A DNA stretch of 64,000 nucleotides. Source: Bradyrhizobium cajani (lineage in GTDB: Bacteria; Pseudomonadota; Alphaproteobacteria; Rhizobiales; Xanthobacteraceae). The translations under genes and the position numbers were made by a program. The stretch is taken from the NCBI RefSeq assembly GCF_009759665.1, contig NZ_WQNE01000014.1:120795-184794 (forward strand). Direction: 5' to 3'. Below are positions 8,910 through 17,500 of this stretch, one piece after another. Each line of letters starts with the position of its first letter. Position 1 is the first letter of the stretch. The notes beneath the pieces are model-generated. The model was not told the origin of the DNA and made no database searches. It saw only the letters and a program-made list of their open reading frames with translations.

Positions 8910-9640
8910 GCCTTCACCTCAGTCACATCTGGCGTCGGCTTCTTGCGGCGGATCAGCCACCACACGCCGGCGAGATCCATGATGCCGATCCACAGCCGGT
9001 CGAAGAAACCGTAGTTTGACACGCCGGAGTGACGCGGCCGGTCGATCACGTCCACATAGGCGATCTCGTAGCCTTCGCGCCGAACCAGCGCCGGCAGGAA
9101 ACGATGCAGCCCGTCGAAATAGGGCAGCATCAGGAAGACCTCGCGCCGGAAGGCCTTCAACCCGCAGCCGGTGTCGCGCGTGCCGTCCTTCAGGATCGCG
9201 TTGCGGACCCCGTTCGCCACCCGAGACTGGAATTTCTTGAAGCCGGTATCCTTGCGCCCGACGCGTTGTCCCGCGGCAAGTCCGACGTTGCTGCCTTTCT
9301 CGACCGCCGCGATCAGGTCCGGCAGGAACGCCGGATTGTTCTGGCCGTCGCCGTCGAGCGTCGCCACGATCGTCCCGCGCGCCGCGCGCACGCCGCTGCG
9401 CACCGCCGCCGACTGGCCGGTCGATCTGGCGTGGCGAAGCTGCCGCAAATTGCCCCGCTGCGCCATGACGGACGCGAGCCGCTCCCCGGTCGCGTCCGTC
9501 GAGCCATCGTTGACGTAGATGATCTCGTAGGGCCAGCGGCCGTCGAGTGCCGCCCCGATCTCCGCGATCAGCGGCGCGATGTTGTCGGCTTCGTTGCGCA
9601 CGGGAACGACGATGGAAACCGAAGGCTGGGACGACGACAA
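8906..9640 (-). CDS. Glycosyltransferase family 2, polyprenyl-phosphate sugar synthase type
   Basis: A dolichol-phosphate-mannose-synthase-like GT2 enzyme. It probably loads a sugar from a nucleotide sugar onto a polyprenyl phosphate on the cytoplasmic membrane face. Visible motifs are SVSIVVPVRNEADNI at the start, the DxD-type TLDGDGQNNPAFL, and the acceptor-side KDGTRDTGCGLKAFRREVF. No C-terminal TM hairpin is present, only LAGVWWLIRRKK. The start is uncertain. The TTG at 9638-9640 gives 244 aa but lacks a good ribosome site; an ATT at 9659-9661 is preceded by AGGGG at a good distance. No ATG is available between the PAP2 stop and the conserved block. Confidence 0.88.
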   Translation of the reverse strand: MSSSQPSVSIVVPVRNEADNIAPLIAEIGAALDGRWPYEIIYVNDGSTDATGERLASVMAQRGNLRQLRHARSTGQSAAVRSGVRAARGTIVATLDGDGQNNPAFLPDLIAAVEKGSNVGLAAGQRVGRKDTGFKKFQSRVANGVRNAILKDGTRDTGCGLKAFRREVFLMLPYFDGLHRFLPALVRREGYEIAYVDVIDRPRHSGVSNYGFFDRLWIGIMDLAGVWWLIRRKKPTPDVTEVKA

Positions 9641-9705
9641 ATCGAGGCTCGTGGTTGGAATTGGCCTACCCCTGAGGAACCGGCGACCCCGGCAGGCAGC
9701 CGCTT

Positions 9706-10551
9706 TTATGGGGCGGATGCCCCGCGGGCAACCCTTTTGAGGCGGCCCGAGACCGTCCCCGGAAGCGCCACGATGGTGCCGTCGGCACGAATGACGAAAG
9801 CGAGCCGCCGCGCGGCAAACCAATAACGGACCGCCATGGCGCCGACCATGCCGACCAAGGCACCGGCCACGACGTCGCTCGGGTGATGTGCGAGCAGCAC
9901 CAGGCGGGTCAACAGGATCACGATTGCGTAAGTGAACATGAACACGCGCAGCCGCGGCCATAGCGCCGAGACTGCAAAGGCCAGCGCGAACGCCGTCACC
10001 GCATGGCCCGACGGCAGGCTGGCATAGGCCCCCGTCCCCTCGAAAGGTATGAAGTTGAACGGATTGGCCGTGCCGCCGACGAACGGACGCCCGCGCCCGA
10101 TAAGGTATTTCAGGATCTCGGTGACGAACACGGACAGGGCAACAGATAGAAACACGAACTGGAGCCGTGTGCCGAGACCGAGCAGCAGGGTGCGGCGGGG
10201 GCCGTGCAATCCCGCTGCAACGAGCGCCAGGACAACCAGTGCACCCCCGAGCACCGAGAGCACGTACTCATCCTTGCCGAAATCGGTGAGGATGCGGATC
10301 GGCCACAGGCTTGGCGTGCCGCGCGCCGGCATCAACTGGATCTCGGTCAGGTCGAACGCAACCATCAGCACGATGATCACGGCCGCGCCTGCTGCGCTGA
10401 GCCACAGCGAATGCCGCGCCAGCGTGCGGGCGGCCATGGCGCGCCGTGAATGCGAGGGCGCACGGACAAGCTGCGCCAGCGCACGCCCTGACACCGCGAG
10501 CAGTTGCGCGGGATAGCTCGCACGCGGCGTGATGTCGGTCGAGGCAGGCAT
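9706..10551 (-). CDS. PAP2 family membrane phosphatase
   Basis: A 281-aa integral membrane phosphatase of the type-2 phosphatidic acid phosphatase superfamily. All three active-site motifs are visible: KYLIGRGRP, SLPSGHAVTAFA, and RLVLLAHHPSDVVAG. Relatives dephosphorylate undecaprenyl diphosphate, lipid A or phosphatidylglycerol phosphate. Its place between an ArnT-like transferase (2 bp upstream) and a polyprenyl-sugar synthase suggests lipid A dephosphorylation before sugar attachment, or carrier-lipid recycling. Confidence 0.9.
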   Translation of the reverse strand: MPASTDITPRASYPAQLLAVSGRALAQLVRAPSHSRRAMAARTLARHSLWLSAAGAAVIIVLMVAFDLTEIQLMPARGTPSLWPIRILTDFGKDEYVLSVLGGALVVLALVAAGLHGPRRTLLLGLGTRLQFVFLSVALSVFVTEILKYLIGRGRPFVGGTANPFNFIPFEGTGAYASLPSGHAVTAFALAFAVSALWPRLRVFMFTYAIVILLTRLVLLAHHPSDVVAGALVGMVGAMAVRYWFAARRLAFVIRADGTIVALPGTVSGRLKRVARGASAP

Positions 10552-10553
10552 CC

Positions 10554-12296
10554 CTACTCGGTACCTTCCGAGCGGAAGATCGAGATCGAGATCGCACGCC
10601 CTTGCGAGAAATTATAGCCGTCGATGCGCGTGCCGACCTTGTAGCGCAACCCGATCGCCTCGGCGCGCTGCACGAAGCTGCGCTCCGAGCGCTGCTCGAT
10701 CAGCGCAAAACGGCAGCTTCCTTGCCTGAGGAAGTCCGCTGCGCCGGAACCGTCCGTGAGCAGCGTCTGGGTGCCCGTCAGAAAGACCAGGCTCGGTTCG
10801 TGATAGCCGGCAGCAGCCGCCTTCGGCCCGACACAGGTGACGTTGCGAAGCGCGCGTGCGATCTCGATGCTCGGAAACAGCGGGGTCAGCGACGGCAGCA
10901 CGATGCCGTAGACCGTCACCGCCAGCATCAGGGCCGCGACCAGCGCGTTGAGCAGCGAGCGCTCGGCGCGGTTGTTGTCGTAGAGCCACCAGGCGAACAG
11001 GCCGAAGATCAGCGACGCCGCGATGAACGGCCAGGCCACGAAAGCCGGCTGCCGCGTCAATATCACCGCGCCGACCACTGCAATGACCGAAGCGGCCGCG
11101 GGAATCGCGAACCACCAGGCTGAGCCGCGCATCAGCCAGGACCGCGACAGCACCCGCCGCTCCAGCGCGCCGACGGTGAGGATCGCGATCGCGGGGTATA
11201 GCGGCAGCACGTAATGCGGCAGCTTGGTCAGGACCGCCTCGAACACGATCCAGGAGGGGATCAGCCAGGCCAGCAGGAATTGCGCGCCGGGCTCGCGCCG
11301 TGCGCGCCACACCGCGGGCGCCGCCATCGCCGCGAGCGGTGCGCCCGGCCAGAAGGTGATCCAGAACAGCGCCAGGTAAAGTCCGGGCGGCGCGCCATGG
11401 GATTCCTGGGCCCCTAACTTGCTCAGCATGTCGCCGCCGACGGAATCGGCGAAGAAGGCATCGCCCGCGCGCCAGAAGATCGCGACGAACCAGGGCAGCA
11501 CCAGCACCAGCATCCACATCAGGCCCCAGAGCGGCCGCAGCTTCCACAGCCAGGAGGCGTCGCGGTCCAGGATCGCGAGCGCGACGATGGTCAGGCCGGC
11601 GAACATCAGGATCAGCGGGCCCTTGATCAGGATGCCGACGGCAAGTGCGGTCCAGAAGATCGCGGGCCAGCTCCAGGGCGGATGCGTCTCGTCCTCGGCC
11701 CGCTGCCACGACAGATAGGCCCGCGCCATCGCGCCCATCGCGGCGACCACGCAGAACAGCAGCATCGCGTCGGTCTTGGCGAGCCGCGCCTCGACCCCGA
11801 GCAGCACGGAAGCACACATCAGGAGCGCAGCCAGAACAGCGGCGCGCCGTGTGACGAAACCGAGCGCCGCCCAATAGGTCATCAACACCGCGCCGATTGC
11901 CCCGATCAGCGATGGCACCCGGTAGACCCAGATCCGCAATTCGGCCTTCGGCAGCTTGAGTGCCGAGGCGGCTTCAACCGCGGCCGATTGCAACCAGTAG
12001 ATGCCGATGGGCTTCTTGTAACGGACGTCCTCCTGGAAGCGGATGTCGACATAGTCGCCGCTCTCGACCATCTGCTTGGTGGCCTGGGCGAAGCGCGCCT
12101 CATCGCGGTCAACAGGCGGGATGGTGAAGAACCCCGGCAGGAAGAGCAGCAGCGCGCAGAGCACCATGAAGCCGACCGCGCGGGCGTGACTGGCCGTGAC
12201 GATATCGAGCATGCGCACCAGTCCGCTGCCCGGATTCACGGGTGATTTCGACTCGCGGGGCGCTCCAAAACGGGGAGTTGGATAGGTCTCGGCCAT
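10554..12296 (-). CDS. ArnT-like glycosyltransferase (GT39/GT83 family), membrane
   Basis: A 580-aa polytopic inner-membrane enzyme that moves a sugar from a polyprenyl-phosphate donor to a lipid or protein acceptor on the periplasmic side. The N-terminal signature PPVDRDEARFAQATKQM with catalytic-loop acidic residues, then YKKPIGIYWLQSA, is the classical ArnT/PMT opening; about ten to twelve TM segments follow and a soluble C-terminal domain starts after about residue 470. It heads the run ArnT-PAP2-GT2-LAB_N. In Bradyrhizobium a plausible substrate is lipid A, which is known to carry neutral sugars and galacturonate; this link is inference. Confidence 0.88.
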   Translation of the reverse strand: MAETYPTPRFGAPRESKSPVNPGSGLVRMLDIVTASHARAVGFMVLCALLLFLPGFFTIPPVDRDEARFAQATKQMVESGDYVDIRFQEDVRYKKPIGIYWLQSAAVEAASALKLPKAELRIWVYRVPSLIGAIGAVLMTYWAALGFVTRRAAVLAALLMCASVLLGVEARLAKTDAMLLFCVVAAMGAMARAYLSWQRAEDETHPPWSWPAIFWTALAVGILIKGPLILMFAGLTIVALAILDRDASWLWKLRPLWGLMWMLVLVLPWFVAIFWRAGDAFFADSVGGDMLSKLGAQESHGAPPGLYLALFWITFWPGAPLAAMAAPAVWRARREPGAQFLLAWLIPSWIVFEAVLTKLPHYVLPLYPAIAILTVGALERRVLSRSWLMRGSAWWFAIPAAASVIAVVGAVILTRQPAFVAWPFIAASLIFGLFAWWLYDNNRAERSLLNALVAALMLAVTVYGIVLPSLTPLFPSIEIARALRNVTCVGPKAAAAGYHEPSLVFLTGTQTLLTDGSGAADFLRQGSCRFALIEQRSERSFVQRAEAIGLRYKVGTRIDGYNFSQGRAISISIFRSEGTE

Positions 12297-12346
12297 TGGT
12301 TCCGCTTACGCTGAAACCGCCATCGCCACAACCGCTTAAGGCAGGG

Positions 12347-14407
12347 TCATTGAATTCGAATGACAACTGTGTCCGCGGCGCCAGTGGCGTCGATGACGGT
12401 GAGCCGCGCAAAGCCCGGACCGGGCGGATCGATCAGGCGCTGGCGACGGCCGTCGATCTCGCCAAGCGCGGTGCCGTTAACCATGATGGTCATGGGCAGG
12501 ACGCCGCCGGCGACTTTCACGGGCATGGCGGCCGCCTCTGCCCCGCCCGAGCGATCGACGTCGATCCGTGAGCCGTTCAGCGGAAACTGGATGTGCAGCG
12601 CCTGTTCACCGCCGGTCCGCACCAGTTCCCCGACCGGGCGGAACCGCTTCAGCGGCAGCGGCAGCTTGGCGTTGCTGGCCACCAGGGTTCCCTTTGGCGG
12701 CTTCGGCAGCGGGGCCAGCGTCTTGCCGGTCCGGGCAAAGGCGTCGAACAGGATGGGAGCTGCGGCGACGCGACCGATCAGGCCCGGAACCGGCGCCCCG
12801 TCGGGCCGGCCGACCCAGACGCCAATGGTCATGCGGCCGTCGAACCCGACCGACCAGGCGTCGCGATAGCCGTAGGAGGTGCCTGTCTTGAACGCGATGC
12901 GGTTGTGAGCGGCATTTTCCGGCGGCGGCGTACCCAGCAGCACGTTGCCGACCTGCCAGGCCGCAACCTGATCCAGCAACCGCAACGGTTCGCGGTCATC
13001 CTTGGCGGCCATGACCTCGCGCAGCGGCTTGGTGGTGCCGAGCCGTGCGAAACCCGTATAGAGCTGGGTGAGGTCCTGGAGCGTTACGCCGACGCCGCCA
13101 AGGCCCATGGCGAGGCCCGGCGCCTCGTCCTTGGGCAGCACGAGATTGCCGCCGGCCTGACGCAGCCGCGAGGCCAGCCGGCTGGAGCCGACGCGGTCGA
13201 GCAGCACGATCGCCGGCACGTTCAGCGACAATTGCAGCGCCTTCCGGACCGGCACCGTGCCCTGGAACGTCATGTCGAAATTTTCCGGCGCGTAGGAGCC
13301 GAAGCGCACCGGGCGGTCGTCGATCAGGCTCTCCGGATGCACGAAGCCGTCCTCGAATGCGAGTCCATAGATGAACGGCTTCAGTGTCGACCCCGGCGAG
13401 CGGATGGCGCGGGTCATGTCGACCTGCCCTGCCCGGTGCTCGTCGAAATAATCGGCAGAGCCGACGCGTGCGAGCACGTCGCCACTCTCGTTGTCGACGA
13501 CGATGATGCCGACCGAAATGTTCGGCCCGAGCGCAATGGCGCGGTCATGCGCCAGCGGCTCCAGCACCTTCTGCAAGTTCGCATCCAGCGTCAGCTTGAT
13601 GACCGGCGTGTCCTTCACGACCGAAAGCGCGGTGTCGGACGCATGCGGCGCCAGGATCGGCATCGGCTTGCGCAGCTTCGGAATGGGAACGGCCTTGGCC
13701 TGCTTCGCATCCTCGAGGCTGACCTGATGCTCTCCGACCATGCGATCGAGCACGCGATCGCGCGCGATGCGGGCAGCCTCGGGATGGCGGTCGAGCCGGC
13801 GCGTCTCCGGCGATTGCGGTAGCGCGACCAGCAGCGCGGCCTCGGCCAGCGACAGCCGCTTCGGCTCCTTGCCGAGATAGGCGATCGAGGCCGCGCGGAT
13901 GCCTTCGAGATTGCCGCCGTAGGGTGCAAGCGCGAGGTAGAGATCGAGGATCTCATCCTTGCTCAAGCTGCGCTCCAGCTCGATTGCGCGCACCATCTGC
14001 CGCAGCTTTGCGTAAAGCGAGCGCTGTCGCCGCGGCTCCATCAGCCGCGCCAGCTGCATGGTGATGGTCGAGCCGCCCGAGACGATGTGGCCGCGCGTCG
14101 CAAGCTGCAAGGCGGCCCGGCCCAGCGCCAGCGGGTCGATGCCATCGTGGGCGTAGAAGCGCTGGTCCTCATAGGCCAGCAGCAGCTTGAGATAGGTCGG
14201 GTCGACGCTCGTCCTGGCATCGACCGGCAATCGCCAGCGCCCGTCGGCCATCGCATAGGCGCGCAGCAGCTTGCCGTTGCGATCGACGATTGTGGTGGAG
14301 ACCTGCCGCGCCTCGTCGAGAGGGAGCGGACCGAGCGAATAGACCCAGGCGACGAAGCCGACGATGGTGAGGATGAAGGCAAACGCGCCGGCAGAGAGAG
14401 AACGCAT
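12347..14407 (-). CDS. pbpC: Penicillin-binding protein 1C (bifunctional transglycosylase/transpeptidase)
   Basis: A 686-aa periplasmic murein synthase anchored by one N-terminal TM (AFAFILTIVGFVAWVYSL). The GT51 transglycosylase domain covers about residues 50-220, with the catalytic glutamate in YEDQRFYAHDG (about 80) and GGSTITMQLARLM. The transpeptidase has SPGSTLKP (about 338), SLN (about 394) and KTGTS (about 507). A C-terminal BiPBP_C beta domain ends the protein, typical of PBP1C. The start (14407) begins the TM directly and is preceded by GGAGCAGGGC. It follows the alpha-2-macroglobulin gene, the same pairing as pbpC-yfhM in E. coli. Confidence 0.93.
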   Translation of the reverse strand: MRSLSAGAFAFILTIVGFVAWVYSLGPLPLDEARQVSTTIVDRNGKLLRAYAMADGRWRLPVDARTSVDPTYLKLLLAYEDQRFYAHDGIDPLALGRAALQLATRGHIVSGGSTITMQLARLMEPRRQRSLYAKLRQMVRAIELERSLSKDEILDLYLALAPYGGNLEGIRAASIAYLGKEPKRLSLAEAALLVALPQSPETRRLDRHPEAARIARDRVLDRMVGEHQVSLEDAKQAKAVPIPKLRKPMPILAPHASDTALSVVKDTPVIKLTLDANLQKVLEPLAHDRAIALGPNISVGIIVVDNESGDVLARVGSADYFDEHRAGQVDMTRAIRSPGSTLKPFIYGLAFEDGFVHPESLIDDRPVRFGSYAPENFDMTFQGTVPVRKALQLSLNVPAIVLLDRVGSSRLASRLRQAGGNLVLPKDEAPGLAMGLGGVGVTLQDLTQLYTGFARLGTTKPLREVMAAKDDREPLRLLDQVAAWQVGNVLLGTPPPENAAHNRIAFKTGTSYGYRDAWSVGFDGRMTIGVWVGRPDGAPVPGLIGRVAAAPILFDAFARTGKTLAPLPKPPKGTLVASNAKLPLPLKRFRPVGELVRTGGEQALHIQFPLNGSRIDVDRSGGAEAAAMPVKVAGGVLPMTIMVNGTALGEIDGRRQRLIDPPGPGFARLTVIDATGAADTVVIRIQ

Positions 14408-14430
14408 GGTCGTGCGCCCTGCTCCGCTGC

Positions 14431-14512
14431 CGTCATTCCGGGGCGGCTCGAAGAGCCGAACCCGGAATCTCGAGATTCCGGGTCTGGTCCTTCGGACCAT
14501 CCCGGAATGACG
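14431..14512. repeat. Cloverleaf-like palindromic intergenic repeat
   Basis: A 12-bp outer stem (CGTCATTCCGGG at 14431-14442 with its complement at 14501-14512) encloses three separate hairpins: 14444-14449/14453-14458, the perfect 22-bp palindrome 14461-14482, and 14485-14490/14494-14499. It lies in the gap between pbpC and the alpha-2-macroglobulin gene. Sequences of this look are dispersed in Bradyrhizobium genomes. Confidence 0.8.
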
Positions 14513-14543
14513 AGAAATGCGCTCAGCCTCGCTCATCCATCAC

Positions 14544-17500
14544 TCACTTCGCCGCCCGCACCTCGACGCTGCCCGTGCCGGTCCGTCCGTAGCGCGAGGG
14601 ATTGTACATGTCCTCGACATAGGCCTGCGGCAGCACGTATTTGCCGGGCGAGACCGCGCGCACGACATAGGCGACGGTAAAGACCGACTTGGAGTCCGAC
14701 GCCCGATCCACCGCCGCGGTGAAGCGGTCGTCGCGGAACTCGGTGTCTTCAGGCTCCTCGCCATCCTCGATCCAGTCCAGCGTGCCGCTGTCGCCCGACG
14801 ACACCAGCTTCGGATTGTCGATCTCGAGGCCGGCCGGGAGATAGTCGGACACCATGATGTGGCCGTACTCCGGCTTCGCCTCGGTGATCTTCAACACCAC
14901 CGCGAAGCGCTGGTTCTGCTTGACCTTGCTGATGTCGGCCGGCTTGCCATCGAGCGTGAAGTAATTGCGCTCGATCTTGAAGCCGTTCGATGCGGCCGGT
15001 TCCGGCGTCACCGGCGAGCCCGACACCGAGACCACCGCCTGAACCGGCGCATCGCCGGTGTTGGTGATCTTCAGCGGCTTGCCGCTGAGCGTATCCGCCT
15101 TGTAGCTGCGATAGAGCGCGGTCTTGACCGGCTGGCCGTCGACCTCGATCGAAAGGTTTTCTTTCGCCAGCGCCCGTGCCGCCAGCACCAGCCACGCATT
15201 CTCCTGCGTGGAGGTGTAGGGCGTCAGCCCGCGCGCGGTCTCGACCCGCGCCACCGCCTGCGTCAGCGTCGCCTTCGGCGCATTGCCTTCGCTGGCGAGC
15301 GATACGAGTGCTGCGGCATCGCGGAGCTGCGAACCGTAATCGGTACGGCCGAACTCCAGCACGGGTTTTGGCGCGAGGCTGTCGAGCGCGGCGCCATAGA
15401 CGCGCTCCGCACGGTTGCGGTCACCGACCAGCGCCAGCGCCGCCGCGAGCTGCGACTTCGCGATGGGTGTCGCGAGATTGCTCAGCTTGGTGTCGGCGAG
15501 GTAGCGGAGATCGCCGATCGGCGCTGCGCCATTGCGTGCGAGCACATACAGCCCATAGGCGAGATCGCGGCCGCCGTCCTTCTCCGGCTCGTTGCCGTTG
15601 ACCACGGAGTTGCGGATGCGGTCGAGCGCGTTCTTGAACAGGACGTCCGGCACCGCAAAGCCCTTTTCACGGGCGCGGGTCAGGAAGTCCGTCACATAGG
15701 CGTCGAGCCAGGCATCGTCGCCGCCCGCCGACCACAGGCCGAACGAGCCGTTCGAGCCCTGGCGCGCCAAGAGACGCTCGATCGCGTCGCGGATGCGCTG
15801 GTCAACCTCGGTGTCCATGGCGAGATGCGCACCGGCCGCGAGGTCATTGACGTAGAGCAGCGGCATGGCGCGGCTGGTGATCTGCTCCGAGCAGCCATAG
15901 GGATAGCGGTCGAGCGCTTTGAGGATCGTCGCCGCATCGAGCGCCGTCGACAGGCTCGCCGAGACCGAGACGCTGCCGGTGCCCGGCACGAGGTCGGAGA
16001 ACATGTCCGAGGTCAGCGTCAGGCTCTCGCCCTTGGCAAGCGTCCGGATCGAACGCCGCGCCAGCACCTGCGTCGCCGCCTTGACGTCGAGCGCATAGTG
16101 GCGCGCGAGTGCCAGGCCATTCGGGCCCTTGATGTCGACATCGAGCGTCGCCTGCCCGGCTGCGGTCGCATCCAGCGCCAGCGAGAACGAGTTGCGCTGC
16201 TTGGCGGCGAGCTTGACCGTGGTTGCGGGATTGCCGGTCATCTTGACCGGGCCGCCCGTCTTCACGTTGATGACGTAGTCGCCGGCCTGGCCCTCGACAT
16301 TGTCGATCTCGAGATTGACCGTGCCGCGGTCGCCATTGAGCAGGAAGCGCGGCAGGGTCGTGGTCAGCACCACGGGGTCGCGGATCACGACGTCGGTGTT
16401 GGCGCGGCCGAGTTTCGTCGCGGTCCACGCCACCGCCATCACGCGCGCGGTGCCGGCGAACTCCGGAATATCGAAGCTCACTTCGGCCGTGCCGTCAGCG
16501 CCAACGGTGACGATGCCGGAATAGAGCGCGAGCGGCTTTTGCGCCGGCGGCGAGCCCTGGAGCTCGGCCGCACCGGCATCGCCACCGGACTTGATCTGGC
16601 CGCGCGTGCCCGACATGCCGTCGATCAGCTGCCCGTAGAGATCGCGGATCTCCGCGGTCAGGCGGCGCTGGCCGAGATAGTAATCATCCGGCGCCGGCGG
16701 CTTGTAATTGGTGAGGTTGAGGATGCCGACATCGACCGCCGATATTACGACCTTGGCGTCCTCACCCGGATTGAGCCCGTCGAGCTTGACCGGGATTTTC
16801 AGCGTCGCATTCGGCCGGATCAGCGCCGGCGGCGTCAGCTTCACCTGGAGCGTGCGGGTCTGCTTGTCGATGCCGAACCATTTCAGCCCGATCGCCCGGC
16901 CCGGCATGCGCTGCGCGGCGGCGTCGAGCGGACGGCGGAGCGTTGCGACCACATAGGCACCAGTGCCCCAGTCCTTGCCGACCGCGAGCTTCACCTGCGC
17001 GGTGCCTTCCTTGACGTCGATCGTCTGCGTCGTCAGCAGGCGGTCGCCGAGCACGTTGATGGTGAGCTTGCCGGCGCTGCGGACGTTGACCGACACCGTC
17101 ATGGTGTCGCCGGAGGAATATTGCGGCTTGTCGATCGAGGTCTCCAACAGATCCGGCGTATCGGCGCTGCCCTCCGAATACCAGCCGACATCGAACTGGA
17201 CCGAGGTCACCGGGCCGTCGGCGTCGTTGGACTTCACGTCGAGCCGGTAGCGGCCGGGTTGTGGGCTCAGCGAAATCCGCGACGGCTTGTCGGCGGCGAT
17301 CGCAAGTTCACCGTTGGCGACACGCGAGGTCGACTTGACCGGCTCGTATTCCCAATAATTGTTCTGGCGATACCACTGGTAGCGCGACTCCATTTTCAGG
17401 AGCTCGTAGCGTAGGCCGTCGCGGCGAAGCGTCTGCCCCTCGGGCGAGACGAACACGACCTCGAACTCGGCCTTGTCGCCCTCGGCGACGTTCTTGTCGC

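Noticed and set aside
14517..17414. 965-codon plus-strand frame antisense to the alpha-2-macroglobulin gene
   Set aside because: Composition is that of a high-GC shadow frame (Arg/Ala/Val-rich, no domain), and the opposite strand codes for a well-recognised protein.
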